From Blastococcus litoris (lineage in GTDB: Bacteria; Actinomycetota; Actinomycetes; Mycobacteriales; Geodermatophilaceae), in assembly GCF_003075095.1 (NCBI RefSeq), contig NZ_QCZF01000002.1:477054-541053 (forward strand): DNA of 64,000 nt, given 5' to 3'. The notes beneath the pieces were generated by a model, which ran no database searches, had not been told where the DNA came from, and worked only from the letters and a program-made list of their open reading frames with translations. The translations under genes and the position numbers were made by a program. Position 1 is the stretch's first letter. Every line of letters starts with the position of its first letter. Positions 1 to 9,484 of the stretch are shown in pieces.

Positions 1-952
<952 letters not shown>

Positions 953-961
953 CAGGGCGGG

Positions 962-1003
962 AGCTGTGGCCGGGCGACGCACGCTCGTCGCCCGGCCACA
1001 GCT
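962..1003 (+). terminator. Strong intrinsic-type terminator hairpin after the demethylase gene
   Basis: A perfect 18-bp inverted repeat, AGCTGTGGCCGGGCGACG and its complement, flanks a 6-base loop and begins 9 bases after the stop codon. No U-tract follows, which is common in GC-rich actinobacteria. It separates the demethylase transcript from the transporter promoter. Confidence 0.8.
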
Positions 1004-1114
1004 GCGTCCGTCCCGGGACGCCGGGTTCGGGTGTATCGCCGGCCCGCGCGGCCGATGACCGAACGGCGGCCTCCGACCGGCCGTTGATGACGGTCGCGCA
1101 ACTTTCCCACCAAA

Positions 1115-1147
1115 ATCGTCGACAATCTGTGACGCGCTGCATAGGTT
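1115..1147 (+). promoter_or_regulatory. Promoter of the first ABC transporter operon with GntR-type operator
   Basis: A near-palindromic 12-mer ATCGTCGACAAT (1115-1126) overlaps a -35-like TCGACA (1119-1124). After 17 bases comes a -10-like TAGGTT (1142-1147). The same arrangement, with the 12-mer starting 4 bases before the -35, is found in front of the GntR gene (6042-6053). The dyad resembles sites of FCD-type GntR repressors. The rest of 1004-1205 shows no coding signal. Confidence 0.55.
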
Positions 1148-1205
1148 CCCCCGGGCGGGCAGCGGCCCGGTCACCCGAGCAACGGAGCAACGGGAGTGGC
1201 AGTCC

Positions 1206-1988
1206 ATGGCGGCTGAACTGACCTTGCAGGACGTGAGCCTGCAGTTCGGTGGCATCAAGGTGCTGCAGGAGGTGAGCTTCTCCGTCGAGCCCGGCCAGAT
1301 CTTCGGCCTGGTCGGCCCGAACGGAGCCGGCAAGACCTCGCTCTTCAACTGCATCAGCGGGCACTACAAGCCGACCTCCGGCACCGTGCGGATCGACGGC
1401 ACCGAAGTCCAGGGTGCGCGTCCGGCCACCCTCGCCAAGCACGGCCTGGCCCGGACGTTCCAGCACCCGGCGCTGCAGCTGCACGCGACGGTGCTGGAGA
1501 ACGTCCTGCTCGGGGCCCACACCCGGCTGCCCGGCGGCGCGCTCGAGTGGGCGGTGCGGACGCCGCGCACGCGGCGCAGCGAGAAGCAGCTGCGGGCCGA
1601 GGCGCTCGACCTCCTGGAGCGCAACAGCCTCGGCTGGGCCGCCCACCTGCCGGCCGACGAGCTGTCGCACGGCCTGCACAAGGGCGTGGAGCTGTGCCGC
1701 GCGCTGCTCATGCGGCCGAAGCTGCTCCTCCTCGACGAGCCGGCCGCCGGCCTGCCGCACGCGGAGGTGGAGCACCTCATCGCCACCGTCCGGCGGCTGC
1801 GCGCCGAGGACGACATCACCGTCGTCATCGTCGAGCACCACATGGGCCTCATCGCGGCGCTCACCGACCGCGTCGTCGTCCTCGACCACGGGGCGAAGCT
1901 CATGGAGGGGACGGCCGCCGAGGCCCAGTCCGACCCCCGCGTCATCGAGGCCTACATCGGGAAGGACGCGGCCGATGACGCTGCTTGA
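1206..1988 (+). CDS. ABC transporter ATP-binding protein, LivG type
   Basis: This 260-residue ATPase is one of the two nucleotide-binding subunits of a branched-chain-amino-acid-type importer and acts on the cytoplasmic face of the permease pair encoded downstream. Walker A GPNGAGKT is at residues 37-44, the Q-loop near 86, and Walker B LLLLDEP at 173-179. The signature motif is degenerate (LSHGLHKGVEL, 153-163, instead of LSGGQ-like), as often seen in LivG relatives. Its stop overlaps the next gene by 14 bases, so the pair is translationally coupled. Genomic context points to an aromatic acid rather than an amino acid as substrate; that is an inference. Confidence 0.88.
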   Translation: MAAELTLQDVSLQFGGIKVLQEVSFSVEPGQIFGLVGPNGAGKTSLFNCISGHYKPTSGTVRIDGTEVQGARPATLAKHGLARTFQHPALQLHATVLENVLLGAHTRLPGGALEWAVRTPRTRRSEKQLRAEALDLLERNSLGWAAHLPADELSHGLHKGVELCRALLMRPKLLLLDEPAAGLPHAEVEHLIATVRRLRAEDDITVVIVEHHMGLIAALTDRVVVLDHGAKLMEGTAAEAQSDPRVIEAYIGKDAADDAA

Positions 1989-2685
1989 GCTCGAGGGCGT
2001 CACCGCCTCGTACGGGCCCGTCCAGGTGCTCGACGAGGTCTCGCTGAGCGTCCCGGACAACGGCGCGGTCGGCATCCTCGGCGCCAACGGCGCCGGCAAG
2101 ACCACCACCCTGCGCGCGATCAGCGGCTCGGTCCGGGCGGGCGGGCGCATCGTGTTCGACGGCACGGACATCCGTGGCCTGCGGCCCGACCAGGTCGCCG
2201 CGCGCGGCATCGCGCACGTGCCGGAGGGCCGCGGCACGTTGGGTGACCTCACCGTCCGCGAGAACCTCATGGTCGGCGCCTACCTGCGCAAGGACCGCAA
2301 GGCCGTCGACCAGGACGTCGAGTACTGCCTGGACCTGTTCCCGAACCTGCGGGACCGGATCACGTCGAACGCCTCGGCGCTGTCCGGCGGCGAGCAGCAG
2401 ATGCTCGCCGTGTCCCGCGCCATCATGTCCAAGCCGCGCCTGCTGCTGCTCGACGAGGCCTCGCTGGGTCTCGCCCCCAGCACCGCGAGGAACGTCTACG
2501 ACGCGATCCGGCGGCTGCGCACCGAGTCCGGCATCGCGATGCTCGTGGTCGAGCAGAACGCCAACCTCGCCTTCACCCTCGTCGACAGCGCCACGGTCCT
2601 GGAGACCGGCCGGAACGTGCTCACGGGCACGTCCGCGGAGCTCAGGGGCATGGACGAGATCCGTCGCGCGTACCTAGGAGGCTGA
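1975..2685 (+). CDS. ABC transporter ATP-binding protein, LivF type
   Basis: A 236-residue second ATPase of the importer. Walker A GANGAGKT lies at 36-43, an intact signature LSGGEQQ at 137-143, and Walker B LLLLDEA at 157-163 (Ala where Pro is usual). The start chosen is the ATG at 1975 inside the end of the LivG-type gene; the longer upstream frame has no family similarity. The gene ends just before the permease start, with the Shine-Dalgarno AGGAG for the permease lying inside its last codons. Confidence 0.88.
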   Translation: MTLLELEGVTASYGPVQVLDEVSLSVPDNGAVGILGANGAGKTTTLRAISGSVRAGGRIVFDGTDIRGLRPDQVAARGIAHVPEGRGTLGDLTVRENLMVGAYLRKDRKAVDQDVEYCLDLFPNLRDRITSNASALSGGEQQMLAVSRAIMSKPRLLLLDEASLGLAPSTARNVYDAIRRLRTESGIAMLVVEQNANLAFTLVDSATVLETGRNVLTGTSAELRGMDEIRRAYLGG

Positions 2686-2688
2686 CCC

Positions 2689-3570
2689 GTGGGAGAGTTC
2701 GTCCAGCTCGTGGTCGACGGCCTGTCGACCGGCTCGGTCTACGCCGCCCTCGCCCTGGCGATCGTGCTGGTGCACTCGGCGACCGGGCTGATCAACTTCG
2801 CGCAGGGCGGCATGGCCGTCCTGGCCGCGTACGTCGCGTGGGTGCTGACCAACCAGGGCGTGCCGCTCGTGCTCGCCATCCTGGGCTCGATCGTCTTCTC
2901 GTTCGCCCTGGGGGCCGTGCTCGAGCGCTACCTGATGCGGCGGTTCGAGCGGGGTGACCCCGACACCGCCGTCGTCGTCACGGTCGGTCTGCTGACGCTG
3001 ATCACCGGGATCGCCGGCTGGCTCTGGTCGTACAACAACCAGCAGTTCCCGTCGCTGTTCCCCCTCGACACGGTGGAGTTCCTGGGGGTGGCGATCAGCA
3101 TCCGCTCCATCGGCACCACCCTGGTGATCGTCGCGGTGATGATCCTGATGCAGCTGCTGTTCGTGCGGACGAAGCTCGGCCTGGCGCTGCGGGCGGTCGC
3201 GATCAACCCGCAGTCCGCGGCCTTCTCCGGGCTCCCCGTCGGCCGGCTGCTCATGGTCGGCTGGGGCCTCGCGGCGGTGCTCGGCGCCGTCGCCGGCGCG
3301 CTCGTGGCGCCGCAGCTCACGCTGACGCCGGGGATGCTCGACAGCGCCCTGGTGTACGCGCTGGCCGCGGTCATCCTCGGCGGCCTCACCAGCCCGATCG
3401 GCGTGGTCGTCGCCGCCTGGATGATCGGCATCCTCGAGAACCTGGCCGCTGTCTACGTCCCCTTCATCGGCCACGACCTGAAGATCGCCGTGCCGTTCAT
3501 CCTGCTGTTCGTCGTCCTCATCGTCCGACCTCAGGGCCTGTTCGGCCGGAAGACCGTGGTGCGCGTGTGA
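2689..3570 (+). CDS. ABC transporter permease, LivH type
   Basis: A 293-residue integral membrane subunit with about eight hydrophobic helices and the typical LivH opening (LSTGSVYAALALAIVL, then TGLINFAQGGMAVL). It pairs with the LivM-type permease to form the membrane channel. It starts at a GTG 9 bases after an AGGAG and its TGA overlaps the ATG of the next gene (3570). Codon use and spacing match the rest of the operon. Confidence 0.88.
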   Translation: MGEFVQLVVDGLSTGSVYAALALAIVLVHSATGLINFAQGGMAVLAAYVAWVLTNQGVPLVLAILGSIVFSFALGAVLERYLMRRFERGDPDTAVVVTVGLLTLITGIAGWLWSYNNQQFPSLFPLDTVEFLGVAISIRSIGTTLVIVAVMILMQLLFVRTKLGLALRAVAINPQSAAFSGLPVGRLLMVGWGLAAVLGAVAGALVAPQLTLTPGMLDSALVYALAAVILGGLTSPIGVVVAAWMIGILENLAAVYVPFIGHDLKIAVPFILLFVVLIVRPQGLFGRKTVVRV

Positions 3571-4703
3571 TGGCCTCCTCGAAGACCTCGTCCTCGGCGA
3601 CGTCCGCCTCGGCGACGGCCGCGGGCTCGCCCGCCGGCCCGCCGGCCGCGTCGTGGCGGCAACGCCCGTGGGTGCGCTGGGGGACCCCGCTGCTGATCGT
3701 CGCCGTGCTCGCCGTGATCCCCCTCCTGGGGACGGAGTTCCAGAACGAGACGATGGCCCGCATCGGCGTCTTCGCCGTCGCGGTGCTGGGGCTCAACGTG
3801 GTGATGGGCTACACCGGCCAGGTCTCGCTCGGCCAGATCTTCTTCCTCGGCTTCGGCGCGTACGTCACCGCGTACGGGGTCCAGCAGGAGTGGAACATCG
3901 TCCTGGTCTTCGTGCTGGCGACCCTGCTCCCGGCCGTGGCGGGCCTGCTCGTGGCGCTGGCCGCAGCGCGCCTGGGCGGGCTCGCGATCGCGATGGTGAC
4001 GATCGCGCTGCCCATCGTCGGCGTACCGCTGGCCAAGCGGCTCAGCGACTACACCGGCGGCTCGCAGGGCCTCTCGGCGCGCTTCGCCGAGTCGCCGGAG
4101 GGCAGCGGGCTCTACGACGACCAGTGGCAGCTCTACCTCGTGATCGCCATCGGCGGGGTGGTGTTCCTCCTGACGTACTTCCTGGTCCGCGGGAAGTACG
4201 GCCGGGCGTTCGCCATCGTCAAGGGCAACGAGAACGTGGCCGCCTCGATGGGCATCTCGCCCTACCGGTACAAGGTGCTCGCCTTCACCATCGCGTCGGC
4301 CATCGGCGGCGTGAGCGGCTTCCTCTACATGCTCGTCATCCAGTACACGTCGCCGGAGACCATGAGCTTCGGGCACTCGATCGAGCTGCTCGCCGCCATG
4401 GTCATCGGCGGCGCGGGCAGCATCGTGGGATCCCTGCTCGGCGGGGCCTTCTACGTGCTCGTCCCGCAGCTGACGAACCAGGTCGACGCGAGCCTCACGG
4501 CGCTGCTCCAGGGCGCGATCCTGCTGGTCGTCCTGTTCGTCCTCCCCGGCGGCCTCGCGTCGCTGCCCCGCGCGCTGGGCCGCGGACGCCGGCGCCTGCG
4601 CGCCGGCCGCGGCACCGCCGCGCCACCGACCACTCCGTCATCGACCCCCGGGTCGGGCACCGCGGCGGAGCAACCCGAGACAGAGAGGCAAGGTCACGCA
4701 TGA
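3570..4703 (+). CDS. ABC transporter permease, LivM type
   Basis: A 377-residue second permease subunit. A Ser/Ala-rich N-terminal tail of about 30 residues precedes the first helix; the conserved LivM segment GLNVVMGYTGQVSLGQIFFLGFGAYVTAY follows, split here by notation only. The C-terminus carries an Arg-rich, Pro/Thr-rich cytoplasmic tail. I prefer the ATG at 3570, overlapping the previous stop, over the GTG three bases earlier. Its own stop overlaps the start of the binding protein (ATGA). Confidence 0.87.
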   Translation: MASSKTSSSATSASATAAGSPAGPPAASWRQRPWVRWGTPLLIVAVLAVIPLLGTEFQNETMARIGVFAVAVLGLNVVMGYTGQVSLGQIFFLGFGAYVTAYGVQQEWNIVLVFVLATLLPAVAGLLVALAAARLGGLAIAMVTIALPIVGVPLAKRLSDYTGGSQGLSARFAESPEGSGLYDDQWQLYLVIAIGGVVFLLTYFLVRGKYGRAFAIVKGNENVAASMGISPYRYKVLAFTIASAIGGVSGFLYMLVIQYTSPETMSFGHSIELLAAMVIGGAGSIVGSLLGGAFYVLVPQLTNQVDASLTALLQGAILLVVLFVLPGGLASLPRALGRGRRRLRAGRGTAAPPTTPSSTPGSGTAAEQPETERQGHA

Positions 4704-5962
4704 ACAGGCACTTTCGATCGCGCAGAGCGGTCGGCATCGCCGCGGTGTCGGCGCTCGCGCTGACGATCACCGCGTGCGGCGGCGGGGACGACGCCGGTCG
4801 CGGCGGCGACGCCGCCGAGGGAGCGCCGAGCCCGGGCATCACCGACGACTCGATCACGCTGGGCATCACCACCCCGCTCAGCGGCGCCACCGCGGGACCG
4901 GGCACCTGCACCGTCGCCGGCGTCAAGGCGTACTTCGGCATGAAGAACGCCGAGGGCGGCGTCGAGTTCGGGGACGGGAAGACCCGCACCGTCGAGATCG
5001 AGGCGCTGGACGACACCTACGACCCGCAGCAGGCCAAGGCGAACTACGACCAGCTCAAGGACGACGTCTTCGCCATGACCGCGGGGCTGGGCACGCCCAC
5101 CAACCGTGCGTGGCGCGAGGCCGCCATCGCCGACGAGGTGCCGCAGGCGCTGATCATGACCGGTGACCCGATCTTCAGCGACGCCGAGGAGAGCCCGTGG
5201 CAGCTCGGCTTCGTGCCGATCTACCAGAACGAGGGCCAGGCCTTCGGTGAGCTCCTCGCGACGTCGTCCGGGGACCACAAGGTCGCGATCCTGTCGCAGA
5301 ACGACGACTACGGAGAGGGCTACGTCGAGGGCTTCAAGCGCGGCATCGAGGGCGCCGACAACATCGAGATCGTCGACGAGCTGACCTACGAGGCGACCGA
5401 CACCTCCGTCGACGCGCAGATCACCGAGCTCGCCAGCAGCGACGCCGACATCTTCTTCAACGCGATGTCGGTGACCCCGCTGATGATCTCCGCGCTGCAG
5501 AAGGCGCAGCAGGTGGGCTGGACGCCGAGCTGGTTCCTGCCGTCGAACACGTCGAGCCCGGGGGCCATCCTCGAGCCCGGCGGCGCGGCTGCCTACCCCG
5601 GCATCTTCTCCGTGGCGTTCTCGAAGACGCCGCAGAGCCCGGCCTTCGCCCAGGACGAGGACGTCGTCGAGTACCTCGCCGCCCTCAAGGAGTACGGCGA
5701 CTACCCGGACCCGCCGGCGTTCCCGCACTGCCAGTGGAGCTGGATGGTCGGCGCGACGCTCGAGCAGGCCTTCCAGAACATGGAGGAGCCGACCCGCGAC
5801 AGCTTCATGGAGGCCCTGCGCTCGATCGAGGACTTCCAGGCGCCGCTCATGCTGCCCGACACCGCGGTGAACACCACCGAGGACGGTCAGCCCGCGGTGT
5901 CGTCGGTGGTCGTGCAGAAGTTCAACGGCCGCGGCTACGACACGGTCGAGACCTTCGAGTGA
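4700..5962 (+). CDS. ABC transporter substrate-binding lipoprotein (branched-chain amino acid type, Peripla_BP_6)
   Basis: A 420-residue extracellular binding protein. A basic N-terminus, a hydrophobic stretch and the lipobox ITAC (Cys26 as the lipidated residue) show a lipoprotein signal. The mature part starts with the family pattern SITLGITTPLSG and continues through a type I periplasmic-binding fold. It would capture substrate for the permeases encoded upstream. It is the last gene of the operon, and a perfect hairpin follows its stop. The ligand cannot be read from sequence; the adjacent aromatic pathway suggests a methoxylated benzoate-type acid. Confidence 0.88.
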   Translation: MNRHFRSRRAVGIAAVSALALTITACGGGDDAGRGGDAAEGAPSPGITDDSITLGITTPLSGATAGPGTCTVAGVKAYFGMKNAEGGVEFGDGKTRTVEIEALDDTYDPQQAKANYDQLKDDVFAMTAGLGTPTNRAWREAAIADEVPQALIMTGDPIFSDAEESPWQLGFVPIYQNEGQAFGELLATSSGDHKVAILSQNDDYGEGYVEGFKRGIEGADNIEIVDELTYEATDTSVDAQITELASSDADIFFNAMSVTPLMISALQKAQQVGWTPSWFLPSNTSSPGAILEPGGAAAYPGIFSVAFSKTPQSPAFAQDEDVVEYLAALKEYGDYPDPPAFPHCQWSWMVGATLEQAFQNMEEPTRDSFMEALRSIEDFQAPLMLPDTAVNTTEDGQPAVSSVVVQKFNGRGYDTVETFE

Positions 5963-5979
5963 CCCGCAGCTGATGCGGA

Positions 5980-6009
5980 GGGGCGGCCCGTCCCCGGACG
6001 GGCCGCCCC
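5980..6009 (+). terminator. Terminator hairpin at the end of the first transporter operon
   Basis: A perfect 14-bp inverted repeat (GGGGCGGCCCGTCC and its complement) with a minimal loop lies 17 bases after the binding-protein stop and ends before the GntR promoter. Confidence 0.8.
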
Positions 6010-6039
6010 GTCTCCCAACCCCGCCCCGGATTGACGACA

Positions 6040-6080
6040 GGATTGTTGGCAATCCGGGGCGCCTGGGATAGCGTGCCGGC
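6040..6080 (+). promoter_or_regulatory. Promoter and overlapping operator of the GntR gene; probably leaderless transcript
   Basis: The dyad GGATTG-TTGG-CAATCC (6040-6055) contains the -35 TTGGCA (6046-6051). After exactly 17 bases comes a -10 TAGCGT (6069-6074), then six bases to the ATG at 6081, so transcription should begin at or within a base of the start codon. The operator core ATTGTTGGCAAT matches the 12-mer at the transporter promoter in 9 of 12 positions, which suggests autoregulation and a shared regulon. Confidence 0.6.
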
Positions 6081-6722
6081 ATGGCTTCCGCAGCTCAGGC
6101 GACAGCGGAGCGGGCGCTCCGCGAGGCGATCCTCCGGGGGGACATGCCGCCCGGGTACCGGCTGGTCGAGGCCGAGCTGGTGGCGCTGACCGGCGTGAGC
6201 CGCAGCGCCGTCCGGCTGGCGATCGACGCGCTCGCGGCCGAAGGCCTGGTCGAGCGGATCCAGAACAAGGGCGCGCGGGTGCGGGTCGTCTCCACCGAGG
6301 AGGCCATCGCCATCACCGAGTGCCGGATGCCCCTCGAGGGCCTGCTCGCGCGCAAGGCCGCCGAGCGGCTGACCGACTCCGAGGCCGACCGGCTCCGCGC
6401 GCACCTGCACACCATGGTCGCCGCCGTCGACTCCGGCGACGTCCTCAAGTACTCCGCGCTCATCCAGCAGCTGCACGGCATGGTCGGCGAGGCCGCTCGC
6501 CACCCGATCGCGGCCGATCTCGTCGGCCGGCTGCAGGCCCAACTGGTCCGCCACCAGTTCCGGCTCTCGCTGCGGCCCGGTCGTCCCCGCGTGAGCCTGG
6601 GAGAGCTGAGCGAGCTGGTCCACGCCATCACCGAGCGCGACCCCGACCGTGCCGAGGCCGCGGCGACCTCCCACTTCCGCAGCGTCATCACGGCGCTGTC
6701 CGAGACGGCCCCGGAATCCTGA
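6081..6722 (+). CDS. GntR family transcriptional regulator, FCD subfamily
   Basis: A 213-residue DNA-binding regulator. A winged helix-turn-helix occupies about residues 5-65 (GVSRSAVRLAIDALAAEGLVER), followed by an all-helical FCD ligand-binding domain to about 205. FCD proteins usually repress catabolic operons and release DNA on binding a pathway acid, often with a metal held by His residues. It leads the operon for aromatic ring-fission product breakdown, and the next gene begins 8 bases after its stop. Dyads overlapping its own promoter and the transporter promoter are likely targets. Confidence 0.85.
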   Translation: MASAAQATAERALREAILRGDMPPGYRLVEAELVALTGVSRSAVRLAIDALAAEGLVERIQNKGARVRVVSTEEAIAITECRMPLEGLLARKAAERLTDSEADRLRAHLHTMVAAVDSGDVLKYSALIQQLHGMVGEAARHPIAADLVGRLQAQLVRHQFRLSLRPGRPRVSLGELSELVHAITERDPDRAEAAATSHFRSVITALSETAPES

Positions 6723-6730
6723 GGAGCAGC

Positions 6731-7432
6731 GTGAGAACCGTCGTCGTCACCGATCCGCCCCGCGCCGACGCGGGCGACGCCGAGACCCTCGGCGCGTTCG
6801 GCGTCGCCACCGTGCACGAGGCGCTGGGACGGATCGGCTACCTCGGCCCCGAGTTCCGGCCGGCCTGGTCCGGCGCGCGCACCGGCGGCACGGCGGTGAC
6901 GGTGCTCTGCTGGCCCGGCGACAACCTGATGATCCACGTCGCCGTCGAGCAGTGCCGGCCCGGCGACCTGCTCGTCGTCGGGACCAACTCGCCGTCCACC
7001 GACGGGTTGTTCGGCGAGCTGTTCGCCACGGCCCTGGCGCGCCGGGGTGTCCGCGGCGTGGTCCTGGGCTGCGGCGTGCGCGACGTGGCCGAGCTGCGCG
7101 AGATGGGCTTCCCGGCCTGGTCCCGGGCGGTGAGCGCGCAGGGGTCGGTCAAGGCGACGGCCGGCGCCGTGAACGTGCCGATCGTGCTCGGCGGCCAGAC
7201 GATCCACCCGGGAGACGTCGTCCTGGCCGACGACGACGGCGTGATGGTCGTCCCGCGCGCCGACGTGCCGCGCGCGCTCACCGCGTCGCAGGCGCGCATC
7301 GACAAGGAGGCCGCCAGCCGGGCCGCCTTCCAGCAGGGCGAGCTGGGCCTGGACCGGTACGGCCTGCGGGACCAGCTGCCCGCTTTCGGCATCGAGTACG
7401 TCGCCTACGAGGAGTGGATGGGGGAGCGGTGA
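6731..7432 (+). CDS. ligK: 4-carboxy-4-hydroxy-2-oxoadipate aldolase / oxaloacetate decarboxylase (LigK/ProA/GalC type, RraA-like fold)
   Basis: A 233-residue class II pyruvate aldolase, close to the usual 225-235. The active-site segment GCGVRD (113-118, with Arg117 and Asp118) and the helix GELFATALARRGVRG that precedes it are intact. It splits 4-carboxy-4-hydroxy-2-oxoadipate into pyruvate and oxaloacetate, the last step of the 4-oxalomesaconate branch of gallate/protocatechuate 4,5-cleavage. The GTG at 6731 lies 6-7 bases after GAGGAG. Its stop overlaps the following start (GTGA). RraA-like proteins without enzyme activity exist, but the motif and neighbours favour the aldolase. Confidence 0.82.
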   Translation: MRTVVVTDPPRADAGDAETLGAFGVATVHEALGRIGYLGPEFRPAWSGARTGGTAVTVLCWPGDNLMIHVAVEQCRPGDLLVVGTNSPSTDGLFGELFATALARRGVRGVVLGCGVRDVAELREMGFPAWSRAVSAQGSVKATAGAVNVPIVLGGQTIHPGDVVLADDDGVMVVPRADVPRALTASQARIDKEAASRAAFQQGELGLDRYGLRDQLPAFGIEYVAYEEWMGER

Positions 7433-8508
7433 CCTACGACGAGACGGGCGTCCGCGCCACGATGCTGCGCGGTGGCACGTCGCGCGGGCTGTTCCTCGAG
7501 GCGGGGGACCTGCCCGCCGACCCCGCGGAGCGCGACGACCTGCTGCTGCGGCTGATGGGCACCCCCGACCCGCGGCAGATCGACGGTCTCGGCGGTGCCA
7601 CGACGCTGACCAGCAAGGTGGCGGTCGTCTCGCCGTCCGACGACCCGGACGTCGACGTCGACTACCTGTTCCTCCAGCTGGGCGTCGACGAGGCCACGGT
7701 CAGCGACCGGCAGAACTGCGGCAACATCCTGGCCGGCGTCGGCCCGTTCGCCGTCGAGCGCGGTCTCGTCCCCGCCGGCGGGGACGAGACGAGCGTGCGG
7801 ATCCGGATGGTGAACTCCGACAGCGTCGCCGTCGCGACCTTCCCGACCCCGGGTGGGCGGGTCGAGTACCGCGGCGACGTCGCGATCGCGGGCGTCCCGG
7901 GGACGGCCGCCCCCGTCGTCCTCGCGTTCACCGACACCGAGGGGTCGGCCACCGGCGCCCTGCTGCCGACCGGGAACGTCCGCGACACCGTCGAGGGCAT
8001 CGAGGTCACCTGCGTCGACAACGGCATGCCGGTCGTCCTCGCGACCGCGGAGTCCTTCGGCCTCACCGGCCACGAGTCCCACGAGCAGCTGGCCGCGGAC
8101 GCCGCGCTCCTCGACCGGATCGACGCCTTCCGCCGCAAGGCCGCCCAGCTCATGGGCATGGGTGACGTCTCCCGCGCCTCGGTACCCAAGACCGTCCTGG
8201 TGGCCCCGGCTGCCGACGGCGGGCAGGTCAGCACCCGGTCGTTCATCCCGGTGCAGCCGCACACCTCGATCGGCGTCCTGGGCGCGGTCAGCGTCGTCAC
8301 CGGGATGCTGCTGCCGGGTGCCGTCGGCCACGAGCTCACCGCCGGCTGGCCCCGGGACACCTCGCAGGTCGACGTCGAGCACCCCACGGGGCACCTGCTC
8401 GTCGACGTCGTCGTCGACGGCTCCGTCACCCCGCCGAGGGTGGTCCGCTCCGGGGTCGTCCGCACCGCCCGCAAGCTCTTCGACGGCACCGCCTACCCCC
8501 GCGCCTGA
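7429..8508 (+). CDS. galD: 4-oxalomesaconate tautomerase, PrpF/GalD family
   Basis: A 359-residue protein of the PrpF isomerase fold (diaminopimelate-epimerase-like). The N-terminal signature TMLRGGTSRGLF, the general-base cysteine in QNCGN (Cys97) and the second cysteine in VTCVDNGMP (Cys195) are both present. GalD-type enzymes convert the keto and enol forms of 4-oxalomesaconate. PrpF itself isomerises aconitate, but the company of LigK- and LigJ-type genes makes the oxalomesaconate role more likely. The GTG start overlaps the aldolase stop. Confidence 0.8.
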   Translation: MTYDETGVRATMLRGGTSRGLFLEAGDLPADPAERDDLLLRLMGTPDPRQIDGLGGATTLTSKVAVVSPSDDPDVDVDYLFLQLGVDEATVSDRQNCGNILAGVGPFAVERGLVPAGGDETSVRIRMVNSDSVAVATFPTPGGRVEYRGDVAIAGVPGTAAPVVLAFTDTEGSATGALLPTGNVRDTVEGIEVTCVDNGMPVVLATAESFGLTGHESHEQLAADAALLDRIDAFRRKAAQLMGMGDVSRASVPKTVLVAPAADGGQVSTRSFIPVQPHTSIGVLGAVSVVTGMLLPGAVGHELTAGWPRDTSQVDVEHPTGHLLVDVVVDGSVTPPRVVRSGVVRTARKLFDGTAYPRA

Positions 8509-8533
8509 CCCCCTCGACCCCAGGAGACGCCCC

Positions 8534-9484
8534 GTGCCCCCGCTGCACGACATCGCCCACCTCGCCCACATCGAGCTGCTCACGCACAAGCCGGAGGAGA
8601 GCCTCGACTTCTTCGTGCGCTACCTCGGGATGACGGAGAACGGCTCGTCCGGCGACTCGGTGTTCCTGCGGGCGTGGGACGACTACGAGAACACCACCAT
8701 CAAGCTGACGGCGGCCGCGCAGCCCGGCGTCGGCCGGACGAACTTCCGCGCCAGCACCCCCGAGGCGCTGCAGCGCCGGGTGGCCGCGATCGAGGCGACG
8801 GGGCTCGGCAAGGGCTGGCAGGACGGCGACCCCGGCTACGGCCCGGTGTACGTGTTCACCGACCCGGACGGCCACGAGATGGGCGTCTACTACGAGACGG
8901 AGTGGTACCGGCCGGAGGGCGCCCTGAAGCCGGCGCTGAAGAACCAGGCCCAGGCGTACCCGGGCCGTGGGGTCAGCGTCCGGCGGATCGACCACATCAA
9001 CTACCTCGGCGTGAACCCGCAGGAGAACCGCGACTTCTTCGTCGACACCCTCGGCGCCATGACCACAGAGCAGATCGTGCTGGACAGCGGCGAGGTCGCC
9101 GGCACGTGGACGACGTTCACCAACCAGGGCTACAACGCGGTCTGGACCAAGGACAAGACCGGCACCGCCGGCCGGCTGCACCACATCTCGTTCGCCGTCG
9201 ACAGCCGCGACGACATCATCCGGGCCGCCGACCTCGCCCTCGAGCACGGCATCCACATCGAGACCGGGCCGCACAAGCACACGATCCAGCAGAGCTTCTT
9301 CCTCTACGTCTGGGAGCCCGCCGGCAACCGGATCGAGCTGGACAACCCCGCGGCCCGCCTGGTGTTCGCCCCCGACTGGCAGCCGGTCGACTGGTCCGAG
9401 GCCGAGCGCGCCAAGGGCCAGGCGTGGGGCCTGCAGACCATCTCGACGTTCCACACGCACGGCACGCCGCCGGTCGAGCAGTGA
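8534..9484 (+). CDS. Type I (VOC superfamily) extradiol ring-cleavage dioxygenase
   Basis: A 316-residue two-domain protein of the catechol 2,3-dioxygenase fold. In the catalytic C-terminal half I see the expected iron ligands His154 (RIDHINY), His217 (RLHHISF) and Glu268 (NRIELD), and the acid-base pair His249 and Tyr258, spaced 9 and 10 residues before the Glu as in catechol 2,3-dioxygenase. It should cleave a catecholic ring next to the diol using Fe(II) and O2. The other operon genes handle 4-oxalomesaconate, so gallate, 3-O-methylgallate or protocatechuate are likely substrates. Those are normally opened by the unrelated LigB-type fold. Start: GTG after CAGGAG. Confidence 0.85.
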   Translation: MPPLHDIAHLAHIELLTHKPEESLDFFVRYLGMTENGSSGDSVFLRAWDDYENTTIKLTAAAQPGVGRTNFRASTPEALQRRVAAIEATGLGKGWQDGDPGYGPVYVFTDPDGHEMGVYYETEWYRPEGALKPALKNQAQAYPGRGVSVRRIDHINYLGVNPQENRDFFVDTLGAMTTEQIVLDSGEVAGTWTTFTNQGYNAVWTKDKTGTAGRLHHISFAVDSRDDIIRAADLALEHGIHIETGPHKHTIQQSFFLYVWEPAGNRIELDNPAARLVFAPDWQPVDWSEAERAKGQAWGLQTISTFHTHGTPPVEQ